Shown: piece by piece, positions 36,398-44,967 of the stretch
Position numbering within the stretch: the stretch's first letter is position 1
How the letters are laid out: every line of letters starts with the position of its first letter
DNA from: CAXBMB01 sp052078155
GTDB lineage: Bacteria > Pseudomonadota > Alphaproteobacteria > Kiloniellales > DSM-21159
NCBI GenBank assembly: GCA_052078155.1
Contig: JBQJBP010000002.1
Location: 496,001 to 560,000 of the forward strand
Length of the DNA: 64,000 nt
Reading direction: 5' to 3'
Made by a program: the position numbers and the translations under genes
The notes under the pieces: generated by a model
Database searches by the model: none
What the model was told of the DNA's origin: nothing
What the model saw: only the letters and a program-made list of their open reading frames with translations

Positions 36398-37618
36398 TCA
36401 GTCCTGGAGTTTCTGAAAGGCCAGGGTGCAGTTGGTGCCCCCGAAGCCGAATGAGTTCGACATGACGCAGTTGAGATCCTTTTCTTCTGCCTTGCCGCGC
36501 ACAATGGGCATGCCTTCAGCCGCAGGATCCAGCTCGTCAATGTTGATGGAAGGGGCCACAAATCCGCCTTCCATCATCAGCAGTGAGTAGATGGCTTCCG
36601 TCACACCGGCAGCGCCCTGGGCATGGCCGGTCATGGATTTGGTGGAGTTGATGGACGGCAGCTCAGTCCCGAAAACTTCCCTGATGGCCCCCAGCTCCGC
36701 GCCATCCCCGACCGGGGTCGAGGTGCCGTGGGTGTTGATGTAGTCAACCTTGGTGTTGCCCATGGTCGACAGCGCCAGGTTCATGCAGCGCACAGCGCCT
36801 TCTCCGGAGGGGGCGACCATGTCTGCCCCGTCGGACGTGGCGCCATAACCCACCAGTTCGCCATAGATTTTGGCGCCACGGGCTTTGGCATGTTCCAGCT
36901 CTTCCAGCACCAGCGTGCCGCCGCCCCCGGCGATGACAAAGCCGTCGCGGTTGGCATCGAAAGCCCGGGAGGCTTCCGTGGGGCGATCGTTGTACTTGCT
37001 GGATAAAGCGCCCATGGCATCAAAGAGCATGGACAGGGTCCAGTGCAGCTCTTCCCCGCCCCCGGCAAACATGATGTCCTGCTTGCCATACTGGATGGCT
37101 TCTGCGGCGTTGCCGATGCAATGGGCCGAGGTGGAGCAGGCGGAGCTGATGGTATAGCTCATGCCCTTGATCTTGAAGGAGGTCGCCAGGTTGGCAGAGT
37201 TGGTGGAGGACATGCAGCGGGGCACCATGTAGGGGCCAATGCGCTTGATGCCTCTGTCACGGGCCGTGTCGTAAGCGCCTGTCTGGTTGGAGGTTGAAGG
37301 GCCCCCGGAGCCGACCACCAGACCGGTGCGCTCGTGGGAGATTTCCTTTTCCTCCAGGCCGGCGTCGGCAATAGCCTGCTGCATGGCCACATAGTTGAAC
37401 GCCGCGCCGTCACCCATGAAACGCCGGACCCGGCGGTCAATGTGCTCATCCAGATCAATGTCCAGAGAGCCCTTTACGTGGCTGCGGAATCCGCGTTCGG
37501 CATAGTCTTCAGCAAAGACAATGCCCGACCGGCCTTCCCGCAGGGACTGGCTGACTTCTTCTTTGTTATTGCCGATGCTGGCGACAATGCCCAGCCCGGT
37601 TACGACAACGCGTCTCAT
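36398..37618 (-). CDS. fabB: 3-oxoacyl-ACP synthase I
   Basis: 406 residues. It condenses malonyl-ACP with acyl-ACP and is needed for unsaturated fatty acid elongation. The catalytic triad is intact: Cys161 (ISSACSTSAH), His296 (INTHGTSTPVGD), Lys326 and His331 (KSMTGHAQGAAG). Linkage with fabA marks it as FabB rather than FabF. AGGAG precedes ATG 37618. It lies 261 bases after fabA, long enough for an internal promoter, although I did not find a clear one. Confidence 0.95.
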   Translation of the reverse strand: MRRVVVTGLGIVASIGNNKEEVSQSLREGRSGIVFAEDYAERGFRSHVKGSLDIDLDEHIDRRVRRFMGDGAAFNYVAMQQAIADAGLEEKEISHERTGLVVGSGGPSTSNQTGAYDTARDRGIKRIGPYMVPRCMSSTNSANLATSFKIKGMSYTISSACSTSAHCIGNAAEAIQYGKQDIMFAGGGEELHWTLSMLFDAMGALSSKYNDRPTEASRAFDANRDGFVIAGGGGTLVLEELEHAKARGAKIYGELVGYGATSDGADMVAPSGEGAVRCMNLALSTMGNTKVDYINTHGTSTPVGDGAELGAIREVFGTELPSINSTKSMTGHAQGAAGVTEAIYSLLMMEGGFVAPSINIDELDPAAEGMPIVRGKAEEKDLNCVMSNSFGFGGTNCTLAFQKLQD

Positions 37619-37879
37619 AACGGCTCCTTCAGGTGCCAGAGGGGTACTTGTTCTTCAAGAGGTCGCAATGACCTGTTCTCAAAGAGCGTCATGTGATCCA
37701 AAAGGGCGGCAGAGATTTCTGTCTTCTGTCGTCCTTTCTTGCCCGGGAAGGATGGCGGTTGGGTCGAAACAAACCTGTTTCTTTTCTGCCATTCAGTCAC
37801 CGGTGAAGGAAGGCTGTAACCTCTTTGAGCTGTCCCCTGAAGGGGGCGTCAAAGGGTCGAGCTAGGGAACCGCAGAACT

Positions 37880-38401
37880 TTAAGCGGCTTCCGGCTCAGA
37901 CTTGAACAGACCGACCCGCAGATCTTTGGCAGAGAAAATGGTTTCCCCGTCGGCCTGCACTTCCCCATCGGCAATGCCCAGGACCAGCCGGCGGTTGATG
38001 ACCCGTTTCAGGTTCAGCTTGTAGGTCACCTTTTTCACGGTCGGAACAACCATCCCGGTGAACTTCACCTCGCCAACACCCAGCGCGCGGCCCCGGCCTT
38101 CTGCACCGGTCCGGCCGAGGAAAAACCCAACCAGCTGCCAGAGGGCATCAAGGCCCAGACAACCTGGCATCACGGGATCGCCTTTGAAGTGGCACTCGAA
38201 GAACCAGAGGTTCTCATTGACGTCCAGTTCGGCGATGATTTCGCCTTTGTCAAACTCTCCGCCTTCGTCGCTGATGTGGGTAATGCGATCAAACATCAGC
38301 ATGGGGGGGGCTGGCAGCTGTGCGTTGCCGGGGCCGAAAAGTTCTGCCCGGCCGCACGCCAGAAGATCTTCGTAAGAGTAGCTGTTCTTCTTTTCGCTCA
38401 C
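37880..38401 (-). CDS. fabA: 3-hydroxydecanoyl-ACP dehydratase/isomerase
   Basis: 173 residues from a GTG start, the usual FabA length. It dehydrates 3-hydroxydecanoyl-ACP and isomerises the product to the cis-3 form, the branch point for unsaturated fatty acids. Catalytic His71 (FECHFKGDPVMPG) and Asp85 (LGLDALWQL) are present. The GTG at 38401 begins SEKKNSYSYEDLLACGR, the exact family start, and has AGGTG upstream; the longer frame from 38485 is not conserved. Divergent from irr, an arrangement common in alphaproteobacteria. Confidence 0.95.
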   Translation of the reverse strand: MSEKKNSYSYEDLLACGRAELFGPGNAQLPAPPMLMFDRITHISDEGGEFDKGEIIAELDVNENLWFFECHFKGDPVMPGCLGLDALWQLVGFFLGRTGAEGRGRALGVGEVKFTGMVVPTVKKVTYKLNLKRVINRRLVLGIADGEVQADGETIFSAKDLRVGLFKSEPEAA

Positions 38402-38747
38402 ACGTTCACCTGTGCGTCCAGCTTGTCGCCTGTTTAATTGCCAGCGCGTCAAGCTTGTGAATTTTTTCAAGCGGTCATAGGCCATGCCGGGGGTCGGCCA
38501 CTGGTCGAAGCCTGCTCAATGGAGGGCGGACTATAGCACGAAGCCCCGGCAAGACGGCAAGACACCCTGCGCCTCAGAAGGTCAGGTTTTTGCTGTCTTC
38601 ACAGGAATTTTTAAGTCCAGTGAGGCCTCCTTCTTGCCAGCTTGCTGCCGGGCTTCGATGTTATTTCTTCAACTCATTCCAAGAAGTAGACTAACGCTCT
38701 GGCAAAAAGGGCTTTTGTTTTCCAATTTCTTGACTATATTTTTATGC
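38402..38747. promoter_or_regulatory. Divergent fabA/irr intergenic region
   Basis: 346 bases, no coding frame with support. The irr-proximal 60 bases are AT-rich (TTTTGTTTTCCAATTTC, TGACTATATTTT). No TTAGAA-type Irr box is visible here, so direct Irr autoregulation is not indicated. Confidence 0.5.
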
Positions 38748-39173
38748 ATGACAACGGAAAGACCATATAGCGGACTGATTGAGCGATTGAAGGTGGCGGG
38801 CCTGAGGCCGACACGCCAGCGCTTGGCTCTGGGCAAACTGCTGTTTGAGGCAGAAGGCCAGCCTTGCGATCGCCATGTGACCGCTGAGCAACTGCATGGC
38901 GAGGCCATTGGCCGCGGCGTGCGGGTGTCTCTGGCAACGGTCTACAACACCCTGCACCAGTTCACGGACTCCGGTCTTCTGCGGGAAGTGGTTGTTGATT
39001 CCGGCCGGTCTTATTTCGATACCAACACCAGCGACCATCACCATTTCTTCTTTGAAGACAGTGGTCGGTTGCAAGACATTGCCAGCGATGAACTGGTGAT
39101 TGGCAATCTTCCGGACTCACCGGAAGGCCAAACGGTATCCCGGGTAGACGTCATCGTTCGGCTGAAAGGCTAA
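38748..39173 (+). CDS. irr: Iron response regulator Irr (Fur family)
   Basis: A 141-residue Fur-family regulator that in alphaproteobacteria represses or activates iron genes under iron limitation and responds to haem. The DNA-binding domain (1-85) has LRPTRQRLALGKLLF and VSLATVYNTLHQFTDSGLLRE; the diagnostic triple histidine is at 97-99 (DHHHFFFED). No N-terminal Cys-Pro haem regulatory motif is present, so haem sensing would rely on the His cluster. The frame is open far upstream, but ATG 38748 is the family start. The fabA-irr pairing and a perfect Irr box just downstream support the call. Confidence 0.93.
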   Translation: MTTERPYSGLIERLKVAGLRPTRQRLALGKLLFEAEGQPCDRHVTAEQLHGEAIGRGVRVSLATVYNTLHQFTDSGLLREVVVDSGRSYFDTNTSDHHHFFFEDSGRLQDIASDELVIGNLPDSPEGQTVSRVDVIVRLKG

Positions 39174-39215
39174 AACCTCTATTTTTTAAGGTTTTCCAGA
39201 GGATTTGTTTCTGTT

Positions 39216-39230
39216 TTAGAACAATTCTAA
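39216..39230. promoter_or_regulatory. Irr box (iron control element)
   Basis: TTAGAA, CAA, TTCTAA: a perfect six-base inverted repeat with a three-base spacer, matching the established ICE consensus (TTTAGAA-N3-TTCTAAA) except at the last base of the outer pair. It lies 5 bases upstream of the -35 of the promoter. Confidence 0.85.
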
Positions 39231-39235
39231 TCCTG

Positions 39236-39264
39236 TTGACGCGCCCAATTCCCTGGATTATGGT
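39236..39264 (+). promoter_or_regulatory. Sigma-70-type promoter of the rubrerythrin operon
   Basis: TTGACG (39236-39241), 17-base spacer, TATGGT (39259-39264). The Irr box abuts it upstream, a position compatible with either activation or repression. Confidence 0.65.
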
Positions 39265-39501
39265 GTTTTTTGAAGGGCTCCCGGACAGCCTGCTCATTCG
39301 TGATGTTTGATGTTTTTTTGCGGCAGCTCTTTGGGGCTTCCAAAGATCCATTCGACAGCGGTGACTGGCTGGACCGATACAAAAAAGCCCTCGTGAGATC
39401 GCGTGAAACGAGCGACTGGGTTTCTTGGAGTTTTTCTGTTGGAGAGTGACTCTCTTCAGGAAAATCTCCGGGACGAAAAGTCGCCGAACAGGAGAGAGAT
39501 C

Positions 39502-39921
39502 ATGCCTGCCCTCAAAAACACAGATACGGAAGAAAACTTGAAAGCTGCCTTTGCTGGTGAAAGCCAGGCAAACCGCCGCTATCTCTACTTTGCCCAAAAG
39601 GCGGACATCGAAGGATACAACGATGTGGCTGCCGTCTTCCGCTCCACGGCGGAAGGGGAAACCGGCCATGCCCACGGGCATCTGCAGTTTCTGGAAGAAA
39701 CCGGTGACCCGGCAACCGGGGAACCCATTGGCGATACGGAAGACAATCTGAAAGCCGCCATTGCTGGTGAAACCCACGAATACACGGACATGTATCCGGG
39801 TATGGCTCGTAAGGCCCGTGAAGAGGGTTTTGACGAAATTGCCGACTGGTTTGAAACACTGGCCAAGGCTGAAAAGAGCCACGCCGGCCGGTTCCAGAAA
39901 GCCCTGGAGTCCATGGACTAA
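39502..39921 (+). CDS. Rubrerythrin (single-domain type)
   Basis: 139 residues, a diiron four-helix protein that reduces hydrogen peroxide. Metal ligands are placed as expected: Glu20 (FAGESQANRRY), Glu53-His56 (EGETGH), Glu90 (IAGETHEY) and Glu124-His127 (AEKSH). The C-terminal rubredoxin-like iron site of classical rubrerythrin is missing, so electrons must come from another protein; the Fe-S oxidoreductase encoded next is the natural candidate. The ATG at 39502 has GGAGAG upstream; the longer frame from 39403 is not conserved. Regulation by Irr is likely. Confidence 0.93.
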   Translation: MPALKNTDTEENLKAAFAGESQANRRYLYFAQKADIEGYNDVAAVFRSTAEGETGHAHGHLQFLEETGDPATGEPIGDTEDNLKAAIAGETHEYTDMYPGMARKAREEGFDEIADWFETLAKAEKSHAGRFQKALESMD

Positions 39922-40520
39922 TCTGCTTTGTGGGGGGCTTTTCAGTTGAAGAGCCCCCTGTAACGCCTGTGGGGTAAATGCCTTAAGCACAGCCTGTTGT
40001 TTCCTCTGCTCAATGCTGAGCTGATGCTGTTCTGGAAAAGCCAATTGCGGGCAGATCGCCCGAAGGAATGGGTGGCTTCGGCAGATCAGATTGCTTTTGT
40101 GCTAAGGGGGCGATGGAGTGTGACAGTCGGGCAGCTTACCCAGGTGCCGGGCCTTTGACTGGGATTGTCGAGGTTGAAAACCCTCATCGCGCTTCTGCCT
40201 GAAGCGATGATTTGCCCCGTTTCAGTCAGGTTGGAAATGCTCCGGGAGTAATGCGCGAGCGCAAGGCGTTCGTGGTGAAACCGATCATGCTCCAGGGTTC
40301 TCATGCCCCAGGGTCCGCACGAACGTTGCACAGGCAGCAGATTTCATCGGTTCTTCCAGCTCAACTCAGTAGAGAGAGTGGTGTGCTGCCACGGTGCTTT
40401 CTGCTGTGAGCGGCGTAGCGGGCTTTTGTGTCTTCCTGGACCTTTGGTCAAACCAGCCCAGCCGTTTGCCAGCTCAGAGTGTACCTGGGACCCTGCTCTC
40501 AGCCGTAAGGATGTGTCCCC
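39922..40520. other. Gene-free stretch between rubrerythrin and the Fe-S oxidoreductase
   Basis: About 600 bases with no supported gene. It holds a degenerate, reversed twin-hairpin repeat (40190-40293). If the trio forms an operon, this is a long internal leader; a separate promoter is equally possible. Confidence 0.5.
40190..40293 (-). repeat. Degenerate twin-hairpin repeat, copy F (reverse orientation)
   Basis: Read on the minus strand it starts GGAGCATGATCGGTTT, matching the start of the copy at 41971 (AGAGCATGATCGGTTT), then diverges while keeping CTTGCGCT and GGCAAAT landmarks. Confidence 0.5.
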
Positions 40521-41948
40521 ATGAGCGAAGGCAGCCTCGATGCCCCGATCCGCCATGTTATCAACTGGCAGGATCCAGATTTTACCAACATGGAACAGAT
40601 TGAAGCCGAGTTGGAGCGGGTCTTTGACATCTGTCACGGCTGCCGCCGCTGTTTCAATCTCTGTGAGTCCTTTCCCAAGCTGTTCGATTTGATCGACAAT
40701 TCGGAAAGCGGGGAACTGGATAGCGTGTCGAAAGCCGACTACAAGCCGGTCATCGATGCCTGCACGCTGTGTGACATGTGCTTCATGGTGTCCTGTCCCT
40801 ATGTGCCCCCCCATGAGTTCGATCTGGATTTCCCGCATCTGATGCTGCGCTACCGGGCAGCTGAACTGGCCCAGGGCAAAGATAACAAGTGGGTCAAGCA
40901 GCTGACCAAAACGGACCGCAACGGCCGTCTGGCCAGCAAACTGACGGGTTTGGCCAACTGGGGCAGCGACCTGAACAACGGGTTTTCACGGGGTTTGCTG
41001 GAATCCATTGCCGGGGTGGATCGCAACGCGGCCCTGCCCCCCTATCAAAGTGAGACCTTTGAAGACCAGGCCAGCCACCAGGCGCTGAGTTTCAACAACG
41101 AAGCCCCGGCTGCCGGGCGCAAGGTCGCGCTCTATGCCACCTGTTTCGTCAACTACAACAACCCGGACATCGGCACAGCAACCCGCGCCATTCTGGCGAA
41201 AAACGGTATCGAGAGCGAAGTTGTCTATCCGGTTTGCTGCGGCATGCCCCAGCTGGAGCAGGGGGACTATGCCCAGGTGGCCAAACAGGCCAAGGAAGTC
41301 AGTAAGGAGCTGCTGACCTGGGTCGACAAGGGCTATGACGTTGTTGCGCTGGTGCCGTCTTGCGCCTTGATGATGAAGTTTGAATGGCCGCTGATTTTGC
41401 CGGACGATGAAGACATTGCCCGTTTGAGCCGCGCCACCTTTGATGTGACAGAGTACATTGTCGACGTGGCCAAGAAAGAGGGGCTGGTTGAAGGCCTGAA
41501 ACCCTTCGATGGTCCCCTGGCCCTGCACATTGCCTGTCACGCCCGGGCCCAGAACATGGGCAACAAGGCCCGGGAGATGCTGAAACTGATCCCGGACCAG
41601 AAGATCAAGCAGCTGCCCCGTTGCTCCGGCCATGGCGGTTCCTGGGGGGTGATGAAGGACAACTTCGACATGGCCCTGAAAGTGGGCAAGCCGGTTGCCC
41701 GTGATGTGCTGAAACAAAAGCCGGCCCATGTGGCCTCGGAATGTCCCCTGGCCGGCACCCACATCCTGCAGGGAATGGAACGGGTGGCCAAAGAACAGGA
41801 CGATCATGATGCCGTGATCCCGGACCGGGCTTACCACCCGGTAGAGCTTTTTGCCCTGGCATACGGCATTGATCTTCAATCCAGCGATGGTCCGCGCCCG
41901 ACGGGGAGCGCTGCAGATTTGCAGGGTCTGGGAAAGGACGTTACTTAA
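40521..41948 (+). CDS. Heterodisulfide reductase/GlpC-like Fe-S oxidoreductase
   Basis: 475 residues, soluble. The N-terminal part carries two [4Fe-4S] cysteine clusters: C38, C41, C44, C48 (CHGCRRCFNLC) and C81, C84, C87, C92 (CTLCDMCFMVSC). Two CCG-type domains follow, the first with YATCF and YPVCCGMP, the second with HIACHARAQN and a modified RCSGHGG. Proteins of this type move electrons or reduce disulfides. Its neighbours, a rubrerythrin lacking a rubredoxin domain and a DUF3501 protein, form a recurrent set, so it probably supplies electrons for peroxide reduction. ATG 40521 follows AAGGATG. Confidence 0.88.
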   Translation: MSEGSLDAPIRHVINWQDPDFTNMEQIEAELERVFDICHGCRRCFNLCESFPKLFDLIDNSESGELDSVSKADYKPVIDACTLCDMCFMVSCPYVPPHEFDLDFPHLMLRYRAAELAQGKDNKWVKQLTKTDRNGRLASKLTGLANWGSDLNNGFSRGLLESIAGVDRNAALPPYQSETFEDQASHQALSFNNEAPAAGRKVALYATCFVNYNNPDIGTATRAILAKNGIESEVVYPVCCGMPQLEQGDYAQVAKQAKEVSKELLTWVDKGYDVVALVPSCALMMKFEWPLILPDDEDIARLSRATFDVTEYIVDVAKKEGLVEGLKPFDGPLALHIACHARAQNMGNKAREMLKLIPDQKIKQLPRCSGHGGSWGVMKDNFDMALKVGKPVARDVLKQKPAHVASECPLAGTHILQGMERVAKEQDDHDAVIPDRAYHPVELFALAYGIDLQSSDGPRPTGSAADLQGLGKDVT

Positions 41949-41970
41949 GCTGAACGGCCTGCCCCGCCAT

Positions 41971-42108
41971 TAGAGCATGATCGGTTTAGTTAGAAGCGCT
42001 CTGCGCTTGGAACTAAACCGTGAATCATCCTCTAACACGTTGAAAAGAGGCAAATTCACGCTCTAAGTGTTATCACGTAGTGATTCCACTTAAACCGATT
42101 TGACTCTA
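41971..42108 (+). repeat. Twin-hairpin intergenic repeat, copy B (best-preserved)
   Basis: Hairpin 1 (41971-42034): TAGAGCATGATC-GGTTTAGTT pairs with AACTAAACCGTGAATCATCCTCTA; the tip is AAGCGC, TCT, GCGCTT. Hairpin 2 (42046-42107): AGAGGCAAATTCACGC...AAGTG pairs with CACTTAAACCGATTTGACTCT; the tip is ATCAC, GTA, GTGAT. The element fills nearly all the space between the Fe-S gene and the DUF3501 gene. Confidence 0.85.
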
Positions 42109-42139
42109 GACTGAACACAGAAAGAGCAAGACGACAGGT

Positions 42140-42727
42140 ATGACAAAAGTGGAAATCACCCGGGCGGACATCTGGCCCATGGAGCGCTACAGCGCTGAGC
42201 GTAAGGGTTTGCGGAAAGAACTGGTGGCCAAGAAGAAAGCCCGCCGGTTTGAGATTGGCCCCGTCTGCACCTTCTATTTCGAAAACTACGAGACCATGTG
42301 GGCGCAGGTTCATGAAATGCTCTTCATCGAAAAGGGCGGGGAAGAGCAGATTGCTGATGAGCTGGCCGCATACAATCCCCTGATTCCTCAGGGTCAGGAG
42401 CTGGTGGCGACCGTGATGTTTGAAATTGATGATCCAGACCGCCGGGCGGCCCTGCTTGGTAAGCTGGGTGGTGTGGAAGAAACGGCCTTCTTTGAGCTGG
42501 ACGGTGAGAAGATCATGGGGCGTCCGGAAGAAGACACCGACCGCACCAATGCAGCGGGCAAAGCCTCAGCCGTTCAGTTTATCCATTTCGATTTCAGCGC
42601 CGATCAGGTGGCCAGGTTCAAAAATCCGGACAGCCGGGTGGTGCTGGGGTTTGAACACAGCCAGTACCCCCATCTGGCGATCCTGCCGCCTGAAGTCCGG
42701 GCTCAGCTGGCCGACGATTTTGCCTGA
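42140..42727 (+). CDS. DUF3501 family protein
   Basis: 195 residues, cytoplasmic. Begins with the family pattern TRADIWPMERYSAERKGLRKEL, followed by RRFEIGPVCTFYFENYETMW and VHEMLFIEKGG. No catalytic motif is known. It belongs to the rubrerythrin/Fe-S oxidoreductase set, and may help peroxide or iron handling; this is inference from gene context. Separated from the Fe-S gene by a twin-hairpin repeat that could affect co-expression. Confidence 0.88.
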   Translation: MTKVEITRADIWPMERYSAERKGLRKELVAKKKARRFEIGPVCTFYFENYETMWAQVHEMLFIEKGGEEQIADELAAYNPLIPQGQELVATVMFEIDDPDRRAALLGKLGGVEETAFFELDGEKIMGRPEEDTDRTNAAGKASAVQFIHFDFSADQVARFKNPDSRVVLGFEHSQYPHLAILPPEVRAQLADDFA

Positions 42728-42892
42728 CCACAAGGCTGTGCTGGCGTGACATCTCGCTGGAAGAGATCCGGGTACTCTAACACACTGGCCCGGGTTTTCT
42801 TTTGGGTTGGCTGTTTGGGTTTCCCGATCGCCTGAAGCAGGTGGGCGGGACCCCTGTCTTTTTGAAAGCCAGACGCTGCTGACGGGTCTGAG

Positions 42893-43495
42893 TTATTCCA
42901 GTGTTTCGTGAGGATAGCTGCCATAGAACTGATGGCGGCGCAGATATCCCTGATATCCGCTGAATTCCAGCAGGCACCAGTCACCTTCACACTGCTCAAT
43001 CCGGCCCAGGGCCCCGGGGGCCAGACGGGCAACCGGCTTGGCACCGGCGTTGATGTCCGACAGCAGCACCTGTTCCTTGTCCATGATCTGGGCCATGCGG
43101 CGTCCCACCAGCATGGAGGAATGGACCCAGCCATTGGTGCCTTCCCAGTCACGAATGCGGCGCCAGTTTTCAAACTCATCGACGATCTCAATGGGAAAGT
43201 TCTGGCGTTTGATGACCCAGTCAATGGGATAGCGGGTGCCAGGTCCGGTGCGCAGGTTGACCACTTCTGCCCGTAAGGTGGCAAAGCGCGGCAGAGGCCT
43301 GCCGGTGCGCCCCGGGCTTTCCACCTGACGGTCCCCCGCCGTCTTTGCGGCCTCTGTCCCCTGAGCCGTCTGTGCCCAGGTCTGCTGGGGATGCCAAACA
43401 GCCGAATAGAGCAAAAAGGCTGCAGCCATCAGAAGGGGAAAAATCCCGGCTCGACAGAGTGAGGAAGGGGTAAGTGGGAAGGTCTGTTTGCGCAT
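42893..43495 (-). CDS. Exported SH3-domain protein
   Basis: 200 residues with a signal peptide (basic MRKQ, hydrophobic core about 16-30, cleavage near TWAQT, about 41). Two bacterial SH3-like repeats follow: AEVVNLRTGPGTRYPIDWVIKR (first part) with NWRRIRDWEGTNGWVHSSML, and a second ending GDWCLLEFSGYQGYLRRHQFYG. Such proteins bind cell-wall or other periplasmic partners; this family is typical of alphaproteobacteria and is often divergent from a 2-hydroxyacid dehydrogenase, as here. ATG 43495 is the only sensible start. Confidence 0.83.
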   Translation of the reverse strand: MRKQTFPLTPSSLCRAGIFPLLMAAAFLLYSAVWHPQQTWAQTAQGTEAAKTAGDRQVESPGRTGRPLPRFATLRAEVVNLRTGPGTRYPIDWVIKRQNFPIEIVDEFENWRRIRDWEGTNGWVHSSMLVGRRMAQIMDKEQVLLSDINAGAKPVARLAPGALGRIEQCEGDWCLLEFSGYQGYLRRHQFYGSYPHETLE

Positions 43496-43894
43496 GCCCC
43501 CTGCTACCGTTCAACGACGTTTGGGTCAAGCGGCTTTGCTGTCTTTTACGCAGCCTGTGATGGTCTCGCGCCGGACAGCCAGTCTGATCGTTGTTCTGCC
43601 CGTGTCGGGATGGGGGACAGGACAGCGACCGACTGTGTTCCGGCGGCAAACCCGTCAAAGAGATGGGTCGGTTTTTGCAATATTGGAAACAACCAGAAGT
43701 CTTTCCCGTTAAAATGTCGGACAGGGTGCTTTTCTGCGCGTTGCAAGCTGGACAAAGGGCGCAAAGTCCCGCTAGGTAGAAAGGTGATTTCGCAATTGCG
43801 GAATCAACAGCGCAAAAAGAACAAAGACAGGGGTCCGCTGACAGCTTTTCAGTTGCCGGACCCAAGGATCGCCACCCAGGGACGGACCTAAGCA
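43496..43894. other. Divergent region between the SH3 and 2-hydroxyacid dehydrogenase genes
   Basis: 399 bases. No supported reading frame, no recognisable operator and no strong hairpin seen. It must carry both promoters. Confidence 0.4.
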
Positions 43895-44875
43895 ATGAGT
43901 AAACCCATCGTCATCGTTACCCGCCGCCTGCCAGACGTCATTGAGACCCGGATGATGGAGCTCTTTGACTGCAGGCTAAACCTTGAAGACCGGCCCATGA
44001 CTCAGGCCGAATTGATTGAGGCGGTAAAGGTGGCAGATGTTCTGGTGCCGACGGTAACAGACCGTATCGATGCCGGGGTGCTGAGCCAGGCGGGCCCCAA
44101 GCTGAAACTCATTGCATCGTTCGGGACCGGTGTCGATCACATTGACCTGAAAACCGCCCGCATGCGCGGCATCAACGTGACCAACACGCCTGGTGTACTG
44201 ACGGAAGACACCGCCGACATGACCATGGCCTTGATCCTGTCTGTGCCCCGCCGTTTGGCTGAAGGGGTGCGGCTGGTTCGGGAAGGCGGCTGGAATGGCT
44301 GGTCTCCCACCGGCATGCTGGGGCACCGGATCTGGGGCAAGCGCCTGGGCATCATCGGCATGGGCCGCATCGGTCAGGCTGTGGCCCGTCGGGCCAAGGG
44401 CTTTGGCCTGTCCATTCACTACCACAACCGTCGCCGGGTGCATGAGGATGTGGAGCAGGAGCTGGAAGCCACCTACTGGGAAAGTCTGGACCAGATGCTG
44501 GCACGCATGGACATTATCTCCGTGAACTGCCCTCACACACCGGCCACCTTCCACCTGCTTTCCGCCCGCCGCCTGAAACTGCTGCGTCCGGAAGCCTATA
44601 TCGTCAACACCTCCCGTGGCGAAGTGATCGATGAAAACGCCCTGACCCGCATGCTGGGTAACGGGGAAATTGCCGGGGCCGGTCTGGACGTTTTTGAACA
44701 TGAGCCAGCGGTCAATCCCAAGCTGCTGAAGCTGGACAATGTGGTGTTGCTGCCGCACATGGGCTCGGCCACCATCGAAGGCCGGATTGCCATGGGGGAA
44801 AAGGTCATCATCAATACCAAGACCTTTGCAGACGGACACACACCGCCCGACCGCGTGCTGGAAGCCATGTTCTAA
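43895..44875 (+). CDS. D-2-hydroxyacid dehydrogenase (glyoxylate/hydroxypyruvate reductase type)
   Basis: 326 residues, cytoplasmic. Catalytic Arg241 (NTSRGEVID), Glu270 (VFEHEP) and His288 (LLPHMGSAT) are present, with the dinucleotide motif GMGRIG (155-160). ASFGTGVDHIDL and NTPGVLTEDTADM are typical of the GyaR-like glyoxylate reductase group. Basic residues HNRRR after the second strand favour NADPH. It would reduce glyoxylate or hydroxypyruvate in C2 or serine metabolism. The start ATG 43895 lacks a strong ribosome site. Followed by a bidirectional terminator. Confidence 0.9.
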   Translation: MSKPIVIVTRRLPDVIETRMMELFDCRLNLEDRPMTQAELIEAVKVADVLVPTVTDRIDAGVLSQAGPKLKLIASFGTGVDHIDLKTARMRGINVTNTPGVLTEDTADMTMALILSVPRRLAEGVRLVREGGWNGWSPTGMLGHRIWGKRLGIIGMGRIGQAVARRAKGFGLSIHYHNRRRVHEDVEQELEATYWESLDQMLARMDIISVNCPHTPATFHLLSARRLKLLRPEAYIVNTSRGEVIDENALTRMLGNGEIAGAGLDVFEHEPAVNPKLLKLDNVVLLPHMGSATIEGRIAMGEKVIINTKTFADGHTPPDRVLEAMF

Positions 44876-44916
44876 AAGGACCGGTCAAAACGGCTTTAAA
44901 AGCCGCTGACATACAT

Positions 44917-44950
44917 AAAGGGGAAGGCTGGCACGCCTTCCCCTTTTTTG
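44917..44950. terminator. Bidirectional terminator between the dehydrogenase and ptsP
   Basis: AAGGGGAAGGC, loop TGGCAC, GCCTTCCCCTT, followed by T on the + strand; it also ends the convergent pts operon, though its minus-strand tail is less T-rich. Confidence 0.85.
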
Positions 44951-44967
44951 TTTGCTGAAACTGGAAA

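Larger units (their letters stand above)
39174..39501 (+). promoter_or_regulatory. Upstream region of the rubrerythrin operon
   Basis: 328 bases. It holds the Irr box (39216-39230) and a near-consensus promoter (39236-39264), leaving a leader of roughly 230 bases before the rubrerythrin ATG. The irr 3' end seems to lack a strong terminator. Confidence 0.65.
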
